37,880 bases of DNA from a virus, in IMG/VR virus record IMGVR_UViG_3300037193_001987, positions 1-37,880 of that record, one strand, 5' to 3'. Positions 27,737-35,827 of the stretch are shown here, one piece after another (position 1 is the stretch's first letter; every line of letters starts with the position of its first letter). The notes under the pieces were generated by a model. That model was not told the origin of the DNA, did not search any database, and worked only from the letters and a program-made list of their open reading frames with translations. The translations under genes and the position numbers were made by a program.

Positions 27737-28410
27737 TGCCCGACCCCACCACCGACACCCCGGCCATCCCCGAAAAGGCCGTGACCGACGAGTGGACGCC
27801 CGCGCACAGCGCGATCCTGGATGCCGCGAAGTCCGCCGTCGAACCTGAGTCGCTGCTCGCCGCCCTCGACGACTTCCACGGCGTCGGGCACGGCATCTCC
27901 CCGGTCCTCGACCCGAAGGTGCGGTCCGGCGTCATCGACTCGGTCTTCAACCACATGGAGGCCGCTCTCCCGATCGCGCTCGCCGCCCGGGACGAGGCCG
28001 CTGACTCCGCGCCGAAGGACTGGGCCGCCCAGATCCGCCGCATGGCGGAGAGCTACCTCGGCGACACCGACCTCGCCATCACCGTGGGCGAGCAGATCGC
28101 CGAGCTGATCCGGCCCTGGCTCGCCGCCCGGGACAACGAGACCGCCGAACTCCGCGCCGAGAACGAGAGCTTGCGCGCCCAAGTGGTCAAGCTGCTCGCC
28201 GACCAGGACGAGGACCTGAAGGAAGTCGCGCGCTTGCACAAGTGGACTGAGGCCAAGGTCGCTGGCGTGCTGGACGACCTTGCCATTGAGATGGAGGCCG
28301 CACAGCGCCAGATGCGCAAGGAAGACGAGCGCACCATCCGGTCGTCCGGCTTGGGCGAGGGCGTGCGCATGGTCCGCGCCCGCGCCGCCTCCCTGCGAGG
28401 TGGGAAGTGA
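27736..28410 (+). CDS. Hypothetical coiled-coil protein
   Basis: 224 residues. N-terminal helical domain (HSAILDAAKSAVEPESLLAA, DSVFNHMEAALPIALAARDE) followed by a coiled coil of about 50 residues (NETAELRAENESLRAQVVKL, LADQDEDLKEVARLH) and a basic C-terminal helix (GVRMVRARAASLRGGK). The N-terminal part is reminiscent of small helical domains shared among actinophage accessory proteins. Its start shares a base with the previous stop. No catalytic motif. Confidence 0.55.
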   Translation: MPDPTTDTPAIPEKAVTDEWTPAHSAILDAAKSAVEPESLLAALDDFHGVGHGISPVLDPKVRSGVIDSVFNHMEAALPIALAARDEAADSAPKDWAAQIRRMAESYLGDTDLAITVGEQIAELIRPWLAARDNETAELRAENESLRAQVVKLLADQDEDLKEVARLHKWTEAKVAGVLDDLAIEMEAAQRQMRKEDERTIRSSGLGEGVRMVRARAASLRGGK

Positions 28411-29072
28411 GCGACCTTGACCCCAACACCGGCCACCAGGTGATCCGCGTGCGCCCGTTCAAGGTGTCGGCCGACCGAGTCGAGATCCGCGTCTCGCCCC
28501 GCGTGGGAGAGGGCATCACCCGGCTGTTCCTGAACGAGCACGGCGGGCGCGGTGGCTGCACCAGCATCGGCGTGTACCTGAACGACGAGCAGCGACGCGA
28601 CCTGATCGCCGTGCTGACCGCCCAGGAGCCGCCCGTGTCCTCCCAGGGCACACCCGCACCCCGACCGTGCACCGCGAAGGGCGTCGACCACGACACCCGC
28701 GAGATCATCGACTGCCAGCACGAGGACGGCCACAGCGGATCGCATCAGCAGGGCGACAGCTTCTGGCTGGCGGGCGCTCCGGAACACGTACTGGCCGCAC
28801 TGCGGTCGGAACAGGCGGCACCCGCACCCCGACAGCAGTGGGCCGTCGAGCACCCGGACATCATCACCACCGCCCACAACAGCGAGCACTCCACGCTCTA
28901 CACCCTCTCGAAGCTCCCCGGCGGCGTCATCGTCACCCGCCCCGGCCCCGACCAGCCGTGGACGGTCGAGACCGAGTGCATGTGCGTCACCGTGCCGGAC
29001 ACCGGGCACTACGCCGGTTGCCCCGCCGCGCTGTCGGAGGCCCCGACCCACCAGGCAGGCGATGCCCGGTGA
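28407..29072 (+). CDS. Hypothetical protein
   Basis: 221 residues. First ~75 residues are beta-rich (VIRVRPFKVSADRVEIRVSP, GCTSIGVYLNDEQRRDLIAV); the middle has a Cys/His-containing region, CTAKGVDHDTREIIDCQHED with GHSGSHQQGDSFW; and the end (TECMCVTVPDTGHYAGCPAA) again contains cysteines. Looks like two or three small domains, possibly zinc-bound, joined by proline-rich linkers. No family recognised. Confidence 0.52.
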   Translation: MSDLDPNTGHQVIRVRPFKVSADRVEIRVSPRVGEGITRLFLNEHGGRGGCTSIGVYLNDEQRRDLIAVLTAQEPPVSSQGTPAPRPCTAKGVDHDTREIIDCQHEDGHSGSHQQGDSFWLAGAPEHVLAALRSEQAAPAPRQQWAVEHPDIITTAHNSEHSTLYTLSKLPGGVIVTRPGPDQPWTVETECMCVTVPDTGHYAGCPAALSEAPTHQAGDAR

Positions 29073-29173
29073 CCGCGCCCCGACTGCCGGGAGGCGGCAC
29101 CCCACACCCCAACCCGCCAGAGACCGGCACCCACCTGACCGCCGCTGCGGCCGACCCTTGGAGTCACCGATGA
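29069..29173 (+). CDS. 34-codon gene translationally coupled on both sides
   Basis: GTG 29069 overlaps the previous stop (GTGA), and its own TGA at 29171-29173 overlaps ATG 29170 (ATGA). The peptide is proline/threonine-rich (VTAPRLPGGGTPHPNPPETG) and probably unfolded. It may be a bona fide small protein or just a coupling leader for the next gene. Confidence 0.4.
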   Translation: MTAPRLPGGGTPHPNPPETGTHLTAAAADPWSHR

Positions 29174-29418
29174 CACCGCAACCACGTGTGTGGCGCGACG
29201 AGGACGACATTGACCCGGACGTCGCCGAGGTCGTCGGAGGCCGCTCGGGCATCCTCTACACCCGCGTGTCCCCTCGCGGAAGCGCCGAATGGGCGCTGTG
29301 GCAGGGCTACAAGACCTCGGGTGAGGGCTTCCGCTACTGGACGGGCGAACTGCTCGATGCCGAGGGCCACGTCACGGAAGTGCTGTCCCCGGCGAACCCG
29401 GCAGGCGGCACCCCGTGA
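29170..29418 (+). CDS. Small hypothetical protein
   Basis: 82 residues beginning MTPQPRVWRDEDDIDPDVAE. A compact antiparallel sheet is likely: SGILYTRVSPRGSAEWALWQ, GEGFRYWTGELLDAEGHVTE. No function recognised. It overlaps the cytosine methyltransferase gene by 4 nt, so it is expressed with it. Confidence 0.52.
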   Translation: MTPQPRVWRDEDDIDPDVAEVVGGRSGILYTRVSPRGSAEWALWQGYKTSGEGFRYWTGELLDAEGHVTEVLSPANPAGGTP

Positions 29419-31088
29419 CGGCGCCGTGCGAGAAGTGCCGCGCCGAGATCGCCCACTGGTACGACTACCGGCTCACCACACCCGTGCCGTTCGCCAACCA
29501 CGCCGCCTACGACGACACCGCCGCGGGTCTGGCCGACAACCGGCGTGCACGGTACGAGCAGTGGCGCGACACCATCCGCTACCAGCAGGACCTGATCCGA
29601 CGGCAGTGCGCCGAGCAGCACCAGCGCTCGTCGTCGGCGGCGGACCGGCAGCCGCTCGTGATCGACGCCTTCGCAGGACCGGGCGGATGGGACACCGGCC
29701 TGCGCATGGCCGGTTGGACCGGGCAGATCCTCGGCATCGAGCACGACCACGCCGCCTGCCGCACAGCCGTCGCCGCCGGGCACTGGCGGGTACGCGCTGA
29801 CGTCGCCACGTTCCCGCTCGCCCACCTCGCCGGTCGGGTCGAGGGCCTGATCGCCTCGCCCCCGTGCCAAGCCTGGTCCGCCGCCGGTGACCGCAAGGGC
29901 GAACTGGACCGCCCCGCAGTGTTCCGCCGGATCGCAGCGTTCGCCGCGGGCCGGGAGCCCGACCGAGTGGAGTGGCACGACGAGCGGTCTGCGCTCACCG
30001 CCGAGCCGATGCGCTACGCCGTCGCCCTCCGGCCCCGCTGGATCGCGCTGGAGCAGGTGCCCGCTGTGCTGCCGCTGTGGCAGTACACCGCCGAACTGCT
30101 CCGCAAGCAGGGCTACCAGACGTGGACCGGCGAACTGTCGGCCGAGCGGTACGGCGTGCCGCAGACCCGCAAGCGCGCCATCCTCATCGCCTCGCTCGAC
30201 CAGGTCGTCACGGCACCCGAGCCGACGCACCAGGCGTACCGCGCCGGCCGGGCACTGGTCGAGCAGCCGGACCTGTTCGGCGACCCGCTGCCCCCGCCGG
30301 TCAGCATGGCCGAGGCGTTGGGCTGGACCAGCGACGGCGTGGTGGTGTCGAACTACGGCACCGGCGGCGACCCGGCCGACCGCGGTGAGCGGACATTCGA
30401 CGAGCCCGCGGCCACCGTGACCGGCAAGGCCGGGCGCAACCGGATCGTGGCGCAGGCCCGCAACCCCGGGCCGGGTGCCGAGCGCGACCCGCGGCCGGTA
30501 GACGCGCCGTCGTACACGATCCGCGCCAACGGCTCCGGCTCGCACCCGTCCAGCACCGAGTGGGTAATGCGCAACGGAAACCAGGCCAACGCCTGCGAGC
30601 GGCGAGCCTGCGAGCGGCGAGCCTGCGAGCGGCGAGCCTGCGAGCCGGCGGGCACGCTGTTCTTCGGCCAACGCTCAAACCTCGTCGAGTGGCGCATGTA
30701 CCCGGCCGGTTTGACCGGGTCCTACGACTACTCGCGCCCGGTGGATGACCCGTCCCCGACCATCAAGGGTGCCGGGTCGGGTGGCCAGTACGTGGCCGCG
30801 CCGGTGGAGCAGTACGAGCGGCAGGCGAACGGCGGCCGGCGGCCCTCGCCCTCGCCCTCGCTGACGGTCACCGCGTCGATCGACAACGGCAACCTCCGGT
30901 TCACAGACGGCGTGGCCTCGCGTCGCGTCACGGTGCTGGAGGCCGCCGTCCTCCAATCGTTCCCCGCCGACTATCCGTTCCACGGAACGAAGTCCGAGCA
31001 GTACCGCCAGGTCGGCGATGCCATGCCGCCGCTGCTGGCCACCGCCGTGCTGCGCCCGCTGATCACTCCCGCCGCCGCCGCGGCCTGA
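29415..31088 (+). CDS. DNA (cytosine-5) methyltransferase
   Basis: 557 residues. It transfers a methyl group from SAM to cytosine C5. The motifs are in normal order: motif I DAFAGPGGWDTG (84-95), motif IV SPPCQAWSAAG with catalytic C151, motif VI EQV (E213, family ENV), motif VIII QTRKRAILIAS (250-260) and motif X QVGDAMPPLLATAVL at the end. The long region between VIII and IX (about 260-500) should hold target recognition and contains a 15-nt repeat encoding CERRA. The N-terminal ~75 residues (CEKCRAEIAHWYDYRL) form an extra domain with a possible zinc site. No restriction-endonuclease gene is adjacent, so it probably protects phage DNA. Confidence 0.9.
   Translation: MTAPCEKCRAEIAHWYDYRLTTPVPFANHAAYDDTAAGLADNRRARYEQWRDTIRYQQDLIRRQCAEQHQRSSSAADRQPLVIDAFAGPGGWDTGLRMAGWTGQILGIEHDHAACRTAVAAGHWRVRADVATFPLAHLAGRVEGLIASPPCQAWSAAGDRKGELDRPAVFRRIAAFAAGREPDRVEWHDERSALTAEPMRYAVALRPRWIALEQVPAVLPLWQYTAELLRKQGYQTWTGELSAERYGVPQTRKRAILIASLDQVVTAPEPTHQAYRAGRALVEQPDLFGDPLPPPVSMAEALGWTSDGVVVSNYGTGGDPADRGERTFDEPAATVTGKAGRNRIVAQARNPGPGAERDPRPVDAPSYTIRANGSGSHPSSTEWVMRNGNQANACERRACERRACERRACEPAGTLFFGQRSNLVEWRMYPAGLTGSYDYSRPVDDPSPTIKGAGSGGQYVAAPVEQYERQANGGRRPSPSPSLTVTASIDNGNLRFTDGVASRRVTVLEAAVLQSFPADYPFHGTKSEQYRQVGDAMPPLLATAVLRPLITPAAAAA
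30592..30645 (+). repeat. 15-nt tandem repeat in the methyltransferase gene
   Basis: GCCTGCGAGCGGCGA is repeated three times, with a fourth, truncated copy, encoding CERRA units in the variable region. The perfect identity of the copies suggests recent expansion and length variation among relatives. Confidence 0.85.
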
Positions 31089-31104
31089 CCCCTGGAGACC
31101 CCCG

Positions 31105-32040
31105 ATGACCACCAGCGAGGCTGGCGCAGCGCGCATCGCCAAGGCCGCCGAACAACTGGCCCGAGCCCGCAAACTCGCCGAGGGGCCACCCGAGCCCCGC
31201 ATCTACTACCAGGACACGCACGTCACCCTGTGGTGCGGGGACATGCGGGACGTGCTGCCCATCCTCGCCAAGCAGGGGAAGCGGTTCGCCGCGTGCATCA
31301 CCGACCCGCCGTACCAGGAGACCTCGCTCGACTGGGACCGGTGGCAGGAAGGCTGGCTCGGCCTGGTCGCCCAGGTCACCGACAGCACGTGGTGCTGGGG
31401 GTCCGCCCGGATGTTCGGCGTTCGCTGGGCCGAGTTCGCAGCGGCCGGGTGGAAGTTGTCGCAGGACGTGGTAGGTGCGGACGACGACGGCACGCCGATC
31501 CTCCGCGACCGCGTGGCGGTGTGGGAAAAGGGCAACGGTTCCGGCGCGGTCAACGACCGGTTCCGCCGGGTCCACGAGTACGCCTATCACTGGTACACCG
31601 GGCTGTGGCGGGGCATCTACCACGAGACGCCGCGTGTGCCGGCGGTCGGCAGCCGCCTGCGACCCGGCGAGGTGGTCCAACGCCGCGACGGCCGTGTCAC
31701 ACACCAGGGCGACTGGATCGCGAAGCCGTACGTCAACGACGGCACACGCCTGATGCGCTCGGTGATCTACGCCAGCAACATGAGGGGCCGGGCGATCCAC
31801 CCCACCGAGAAGCCCGCCGCCGTCCTCATCCCGCTGATCGAGTACAGCGTGCCGCCGGGGGGGACGGTGCTGGATGTGTTCGCCGGGTCGTGCTCCCTCG
31901 GTCTGGCGATCCGCGAGCTGAACTCCCGCGAGCCCGACCCCGCGCGCCACCGCCGGGCCGTGCTGATCGAGGCCGACGAGGCCATGTGCGCGAAAGCCGT
32001 CGAGAAGCGCCTCTCCCACGCCGACCTGTTCACCGCCTAG
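31105..32040 (+). CDS. DNA N6-adenine/N4-cytosine methyltransferase (beta class)
   Basis: 311 residues. It methylates an exocyclic amino group using SAM. The order is DPPY (67-70) first, then a target-recognition region, then HPTEKP (232-237) and the SAM-binding DVFAGSCSLG (257-266), which is the beta-group arrangement. YYQDTHVTLWCGDMRDVLP precedes DPPY as usual. The length is normal. ATG 31105 has GGAG upstream, 16 bp after the preceding stop. Adjacent to the C5 methyltransferase and without a cognate nuclease nearby, it probably evades host restriction or controls phage gene expression. Confidence 0.88.
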   Translation: MTTSEAGAARIAKAAEQLARARKLAEGPPEPRIYYQDTHVTLWCGDMRDVLPILAKQGKRFAACITDPPYQETSLDWDRWQEGWLGLVAQVTDSTWCWGSARMFGVRWAEFAAAGWKLSQDVVGADDDGTPILRDRVAVWEKGNGSGAVNDRFRRVHEYAYHWYTGLWRGIYHETPRVPAVGSRLRPGEVVQRRDGRVTHQGDWIAKPYVNDGTRLMRSVIYASNMRGRAIHPTEKPAAVLIPLIEYSVPPGGTVLDVFAGSCSLGLAIRELNSREPDPARHRRAVLIEADEAMCAKAVEKRLSHADLFTA

Positions 32041-32049
32041 GAGACCCCG

Positions 32050-32346
32050 ATGACATACGCACACGATGAGGCGGCTACGCCGCTGGCCTCCGGCACTCCG
32101 GCCCAGACGTTCAGCATCGGCGAAACCGTGCGCTGGTGCTGGACCGGCGACAACGCCACCGGCCAGTGGTTCACCGCCCGCCTCACCGCACACCGCCCGA
32201 CCGAGTTCCCCTCCGGGTGGGCCGGTGAGCTGGTCGACCCCGGCACGTTCTACGCCGGCCCCGACGAGTACTGGCAGCTGCCTGCGGGCGAGACGGTCTA
32301 CCTGGACGAGCCGTCCATGACGCTGGTTGCGAGGGCCGACCGGTGA
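32050..32346 (+). CDS. Hypothetical beta-rich protein
   Basis: 98 residues. After a short N-terminal tail, most of the sequence is strand-forming: FSIGETVRWCWTGDNATGQW, FTARLTAHRPTEFPSGWAGE, TVYLDEPSMTLVARADR. It resembles a small SH3-like barrel in general outline, but no family is identified. GGAG lies 6-7 nt before ATG 32050. Confidence 0.53.
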   Translation: MTYAHDEAATPLASGTPAQTFSIGETVRWCWTGDNATGQWFTARLTAHRPTEFPSGWAGELVDPGTFYAGPDEYWQLPAGETVYLDEPSMTLVARADR

Positions 32347-32675
32347 GCGTGCCCACCAACCCAGCAGCCGACAGGCCGGACGAGCTGACCGAGTTCCGCG
32401 TGCCGGTGACCGTGTTCGCCAGCGTGCGCGCCGTCGACTACGCCGACGCCGTGTTCATCGCCGAGCGGGCCATGAGGCAGGCGTTCCGCACATCGTCACT
32501 GCACCGCCCCGACGGCCCGCTCACGATCCAGGCGCTGTTCGAGGCGCAGGAGAAGCCCGCCGTGCCTGTCGCGATCCACCGGATCTACGAGACCGGCGGC
32601 GCGGCTGCCAACGGCCTGCTCGCGATCGAGCCAACCGGAGTCGCCTACCGCAAGCCCGAGGAGCGTGCATCGTGA
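32343..32675 (+). CDS. Hypothetical protein
   Basis: 110 residues. The first half (TEFRVPVTVFASVRAVDYAD, AVFIAERAMRQAF) has a beta-alpha pattern; the second is less ordered (HRIYETGGAAANGLLAIEPT). GTG 32343 overlaps the preceding stop and its own stop overlaps the next start. No domain recognised. Confidence 0.52.
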   Translation: MSVPTNPAADRPDELTEFRVPVTVFASVRAVDYADAVFIAERAMRQAFRTSSLHRPDGPLTIQALFEAQEKPAVPVAIHRIYETGGAAANGLLAIEPTGVAYRKPEERAS

Positions 32676-33928
32676 CGACCAACCCCGAGCTTCGTGCCAG
32701 TCGCGACGGTAAGTACGTCGCGGTGCGTCACGGTGTCGGCTGGGTGCTGTGGTGGACGCATGCGCCCCTGGTCGTGGGGCATGTCGTCACCGACGCCGAG
32801 GTGGCCGACTGGCTTCCGCTCGTTCCCTCCCCGGTGTCCGGGGTGGCAGAGGACACCGGACTACGAGAGCGGCTGGCCCGCGCGATGCACGACGCGTCGA
32901 TCAACGACGGCTACGAGTTCGACGCGCCGTGGGAAGAGCGCAGCCAGAAGGTCCACCTGCGCTACCTCGCGCGGGTCGAAGCGGTGATGCCGGAGTTCGA
33001 CCGGCTCCGCTCCGAGCGGGACGCGCTGGCCCGCGACGCGGAACGGATGGGCAACGACACGGAGAACGCGGTCCGCGCCTACAAACTGGAGCGCGCGAAG
33101 GTCGAACGGCTGACCGCCGAGCGCGACGAGTGGAAGCAGGCAGCGGAAGCCGAAGCCGACCTGCTCGACGCTGAGGTGGCCCGCTCCGCACCCGCCATCC
33201 CGCAGGACGCGGAAGCGATCCTGCTCGGCGCGGCCACGGACTACGAGACCGAGATGAACGCCGAGTCGGGCGGTGAGCACAACATCGACCAGGCGTACTT
33301 CGCAGGGTTGGTGCAGTTCCAGGCGCTGATGCTCCGGGGCGCGCTGCCCGCTCCCGCTGCGGACCCCCAAGCCTCATCCAAGATCGACCAGGATTTGGGT
33401 GACGCCGCGCCCGGCGCGGACCTGGTCGTGTCGGTGTCGCAGTGGCTGTTGGACAACTGCTCCGACATCAACGGTGACCGGATGCACTACCACGCCACCC
33501 GGCCGATGGCGCGGAAACTGCTCGCACTGATCGCCGCTCACGACGCTGCGTCCCCGGCACCCGCCACAGGGGACGCGCCCTGCTCATGCAACGGCGGCTG
33601 GGTCGAAGACCAGAACTTCCAGCCCGAGGACTACGAGCGCAACGACCCGCTTCAGCCGGGCAAGGGGCTCATCCCGTGCGGGTTCTGCAACCACGGCGGA
33701 TGGGACGCGCCTTGGCCTCCGGAGCAGTCCGGGCAGGCCCCGGCACAGCCGACCGCAACCCCGGACGACGGCCGCTGCTCGGGTTGCAACTCCGCCGACG
33801 AGTACTGGTGCTCCTGCCCGGACGGCTACAGCCCCGCCGCAAGTGCGGTCACCGCGACCCCGGACGACGACTGCAACGACGACCTGAACGCCGGGTTCCT
33901 CCGCCCCACCACACCCGAGGGAGCGTGA
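32672..33928 (+). CDS. Large multi-domain hypothetical protein with coiled coil and Cys-rich region
   Basis: 418 residues. An N-terminal beta domain (KYVAVRHGVGWVLWWTHAPL) and a helical region with a coiled coil (FDRLRSERDALARDAERMGN, KLERAKVERLTAERDEWKQA) are followed by a helical segment (QAYFAGLVQFQALMLRGALP). Near the C-terminus are Cys-rich motifs: CSCNGGWVEDQNF, PCGFCNHGGW and CSGCNSADEYWCSCPDG. Those resemble zinc-ribbon or rubredoxin-like modules found in actinophage mosaic proteins, suggesting that the gene assembled from shuffled parts. Function unknown. Confidence 0.58.
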   Translation: MTTNPELRASRDGKYVAVRHGVGWVLWWTHAPLVVGHVVTDAEVADWLPLVPSPVSGVAEDTGLRERLARAMHDASINDGYEFDAPWEERSQKVHLRYLARVEAVMPEFDRLRSERDALARDAERMGNDTENAVRAYKLERAKVERLTAERDEWKQAAEAEADLLDAEVARSAPAIPQDAEAILLGAATDYETEMNAESGGEHNIDQAYFAGLVQFQALMLRGALPAPAADPQASSKIDQDLGDAAPGADLVVSVSQWLLDNCSDINGDRMHYHATRPMARKLLALIAAHDAASPAPATGDAPCSCNGGWVEDQNFQPEDYERNDPLQPGKGLIPCGFCNHGGWDAPWPPEQSGQAPAQPTATPDDGRCSGCNSADEYWCSCPDGYSPAASAVTATPDDDCNDDLNAGFLRPTTPEGA

Positions 33929-33931
33929 GCC

Positions 33932-34366
33932 GTGAAGACCCTGACCGTCCGTCAGCCGTGGGCATGGGCCATCGCCCGTGGCCACAAGCTCATCGAGAAC
34001 CGGCCACGCGCGACCAGTCACCGTGGCCCGCTGGCCATCCACTCCGGCAAGCAGTGGGACGACAGCGGCGTGGAAGCTCTGCGGTCTGTCGTGCACACCA
34101 TCCGGGCGCAGGGGGGCACACACCCGCCCGTGCTGGCCGGCGACCCACTCGCAGGTGCCGGTTTGGTGCTCGCGGTCGTGGACTTGGTCGACGTGTGCAC
34201 CGCCGCCCTTCGAGGTGAGGCGTGTGACTGCGGGCCGTGGGCGATGCCCCGCGCGGCGCACTGGCAGTTCGCCAACGCTCGTCCGCTGGCTGAGCCGTTC
34301 CCGGCGCGCGGCGCCCTGTACCTGTGGGACTGCGACGCGCCGGCCCTCACCGCAGGGGCGGTGTGA
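33932..34366 (+). CDS. ASCH/PUA-like domain protein
   Basis: 144 residues. The start KTLTVRQPWAWAIARGHKLI followed by ENRPRATSHRGPLAIHSGK is characteristic of ASCH domains (a PUA-like beta-barrel thought to bind RNA or modified nucleotides). The strand VLAVVDLVDVC and the C-terminal HWQFANARPLAEPFPARGAL complete the barrel. Some ASCH proteins are ribonucleases or RNA-binding regulators; others recognise modified bases, which may matter beside two DNA methyltransferases. GTG 33932 lies 3 nt after the upstream stop, with GGGAG upstream. Confidence 0.78.
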   Translation: MKTLTVRQPWAWAIARGHKLIENRPRATSHRGPLAIHSGKQWDDSGVEALRSVVHTIRAQGGTHPPVLAGDPLAGAGLVLAVVDLVDVCTAALRGEACDCGPWAMPRAAHWQFANARPLAEPFPARGALYLWDCDAPALTAGAV

Positions 34367-34367
34367 C

Positions 34368-34733
34368 GTGCCTCAGCGAGTACAGCGCAAGCGCGTCAAG
34401 GGCGAACCCGGCATGCCGCCCGGCGCGAAGTACGTCGGACGCCCCAGCGGATGGGGCAACCCGTTTCGTGTTGGTGAGCCGTTCCGCTACACGAGCCCGA
34501 CGCACGGTGTGCGCGTGGGTGTGATCCGCACTCCAGAGCAAGCCGCCGCCGAGTTCGACATCTACCTGAACGCTCGTACCGACCTGCACGAGGAGATCCG
34601 CCGCGAGTTGGGCGGCAGGGACTTGGCGTGCTGGTGCCCGCCGGGTCAGGCGTGCCACGTCGATTCGCTGCTTCGGGTCGCCAACTCCGCCCCCGTTGGG
34701 GAGTGCTGCAACACCGACACCGAGGAGGCGTGA
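34368..34733 (+). CDS. DUF4326 protein
   Basis: 121 residues from GTG 34368. The pattern GMPPGAKYVGRPSGWGNPF, then EQAAAEFDIYL, then RELGGRDLACWCPPGQACHV with DSLLRVA matches DUF4326, a small family frequent in phages whose conserved Cys/His/Trp residues suggest a metal site. The exact activity is unknown. It lies between an ASCH gene and further small genes, the common neighbourhood of nucleotide-related phage accessory genes. Confidence 0.8.
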   Translation: MPQRVQRKRVKGEPGMPPGAKYVGRPSGWGNPFRVGEPFRYTSPTHGVRVGVIRTPEQAAAEFDIYLNARTDLHEEIRRELGGRDLACWCPPGQACHVDSLLRVANSAPVGECCNTDTEEA

Positions 34734-34736
34734 GCC

Positions 34737-35033
34737 GTGAGCGCATTCACCGACCGTCTCGTCCAGGCAGCCGCGCTGCCTCTGGTCGACCACACACCGG
34801 ACGACCGCCACACCGACGAAGCCGCCCGCAAGGTGGCTGCGGCGGTGCTGGACGTTCTCGTGGACGACTTGGAGAAGTGGCAGCGGCGCATCCGCGAGGG
34901 TCGATCCGACGACCGGGCCAAGGCTGCACAGACCATCGGCTTGAGCCTCGTCTCGCTGAAGCTCGTTGACGCCGCCGACGAGATTCGGCACCCGCGTTCC
35001 GCCCCTGCTTCCCAGGAAGACGGGAACCGGTGA
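34737..35033 (+). CDS. Small helical hypothetical protein
   Basis: 98 residues (MSAFTDRLVQAAALPLVDHT). Predominantly helical: DEAARKVAAAVLDVLVDDLE and RAKAAQTIGLSLVSLKLVDA. GAGGAGG lies 8-9 nt upstream. The stop overlaps GTG 35030 of the next gene. It may belong to the set of small helical proteins in this region, but no function is known. Confidence 0.52.
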   Translation: MSAFTDRLVQAAALPLVDHTPDDRHTDEAARKVAAAVLDVLVDDLEKWQRRIREGRSDDRAKAAQTIGLSLVSLKLVDAADEIRHPRSAPASQEDGNR

Positions 35034-35368
35034 GCAATCCGACCAACGGTGAGATCGGTACCTGCGGCGCAGGGCTCTGCGACCGGCCCGCAGTCGCCTA
35101 CGTCTCCCGCACGACCGTCACCAGGACCAGCGGCGGACGGCTGCTCACGATCGTCGGCTCCCGCGCCGACTGGCTCGCCCACACCGGGCCTGCCGAGATC
35201 GCGGGCGTCACGCAGCTCCGGTGCCTCGACTGCGTCCACGGCGAACTCGACGAACTGATTCGCGAGGCAGCCGCCATCCCTGCCGCCCGTGAGGACGGCA
35301 ACCCGTGGGCCGATCCCTACGTGGACGGAACCACGCCCACCCCTCTTTCCGAGAAGGGATGCCAGTGA
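35030..35368 (+). CDS. Hypothetical protein with zinc-type cysteines
   Basis: 112 residues. CGAGLCDRPAVAYVSRTTVT near the N-terminus and LRCLDCVHGELDELIREAAA later provide a C-x4-C pair and a C-x2-C pair consistent with one zinc ribbon interrupted by a beta-hairpin (GGRLLTIVGS). The C-terminal 30 residues are disordered. Overlaps both neighbours. Confidence 0.55.
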   Translation: MSNPTNGEIGTCGAGLCDRPAVAYVSRTTVTRTSGGRLLTIVGSRADWLAHTGPAEIAGVTQLRCLDCVHGELDELIREAAAIPAAREDGNPWADPYVDGTTPTPLSEKGCQ

Positions 35369-35595
35369 GCGGCACCCATCACTACGCCGTCCGCGTCGTC
35401 CGTCACTGGCCGAAGTTCTACCGCTACCGGGTCGCCGAACCGGGCCTCTTCCGCTGGACGTGGAACGACTACCACAGCAAGACCAGCCGGGCACGGATCG
35501 GTTTCGCCGTCGTCATCGGACACCACGCCTACTGCGTGAAGTGGGCGGACAGCAAGGTCGCCTTCCGGCGGGAAGGCGGGAACACCCGTGGCTGA
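35365..35595 (+). CDS. Small aromatic/basic hypothetical protein
   Basis: 76 residues from GTG 35365 (AAGGGA is about 6 nt upstream). Rich in aromatic and basic residues: HHYAVRVVRHWPKFYRYRVA, FRWTWNDYHSKTSRARIGFA, HAYCVKWADSKVAF. Probably a compact beta domain that could bind nucleic acid. No family recognised. Confidence 0.52.
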   Translation: MSGTHHYAVRVVRHWPKFYRYRVAEPGLFRWTWNDYHSKTSRARIGFAVVIGHHAYCVKWADSKVAFRREGGNTRG

Positions 35596-35827
35596 CGAGT
35601 GGATCTACCCCGCCCCGGCGTGGAAGAAGGGTGACCGGGTCGCGATCGACGACGAAGGCCACCCGTGGCACGACGAGCACGGCACCGTCCTCGGACCCGA
35701 CGACCGTGACGCGGGCACCTGGTCGGTGCGGCTGGACAGCGGCGAGGTCGTCGAGGCGTACACACACGAGCTGACCGGCCTCCTCCGCGACGGCATGCGC
35801 CTCCGGGAAGGCGGGAACCGTGGCTGA
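35588..35827 (+). CDS. Small KOW/SH3-like hypothetical protein
   Basis: 79 residues. WKKGDRVAIDDEGHPWHDEH followed by GTVLGPDD, TWSVRLDSGEVVEAY resembles a KOW- or SH3-like barrel, with alternating strands and a Gly-rich turn. The family cannot be named. GTG 35588 overlaps the upstream stop and the stop overlaps the next start. Confidence 0.54.
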   Translation: MADEWIYPAPAWKKGDRVAIDDEGHPWHDEHGTVLGPDDRDAGTWSVRLDSGEVVEAYTHELTGLLRDGMRLREGGNRG

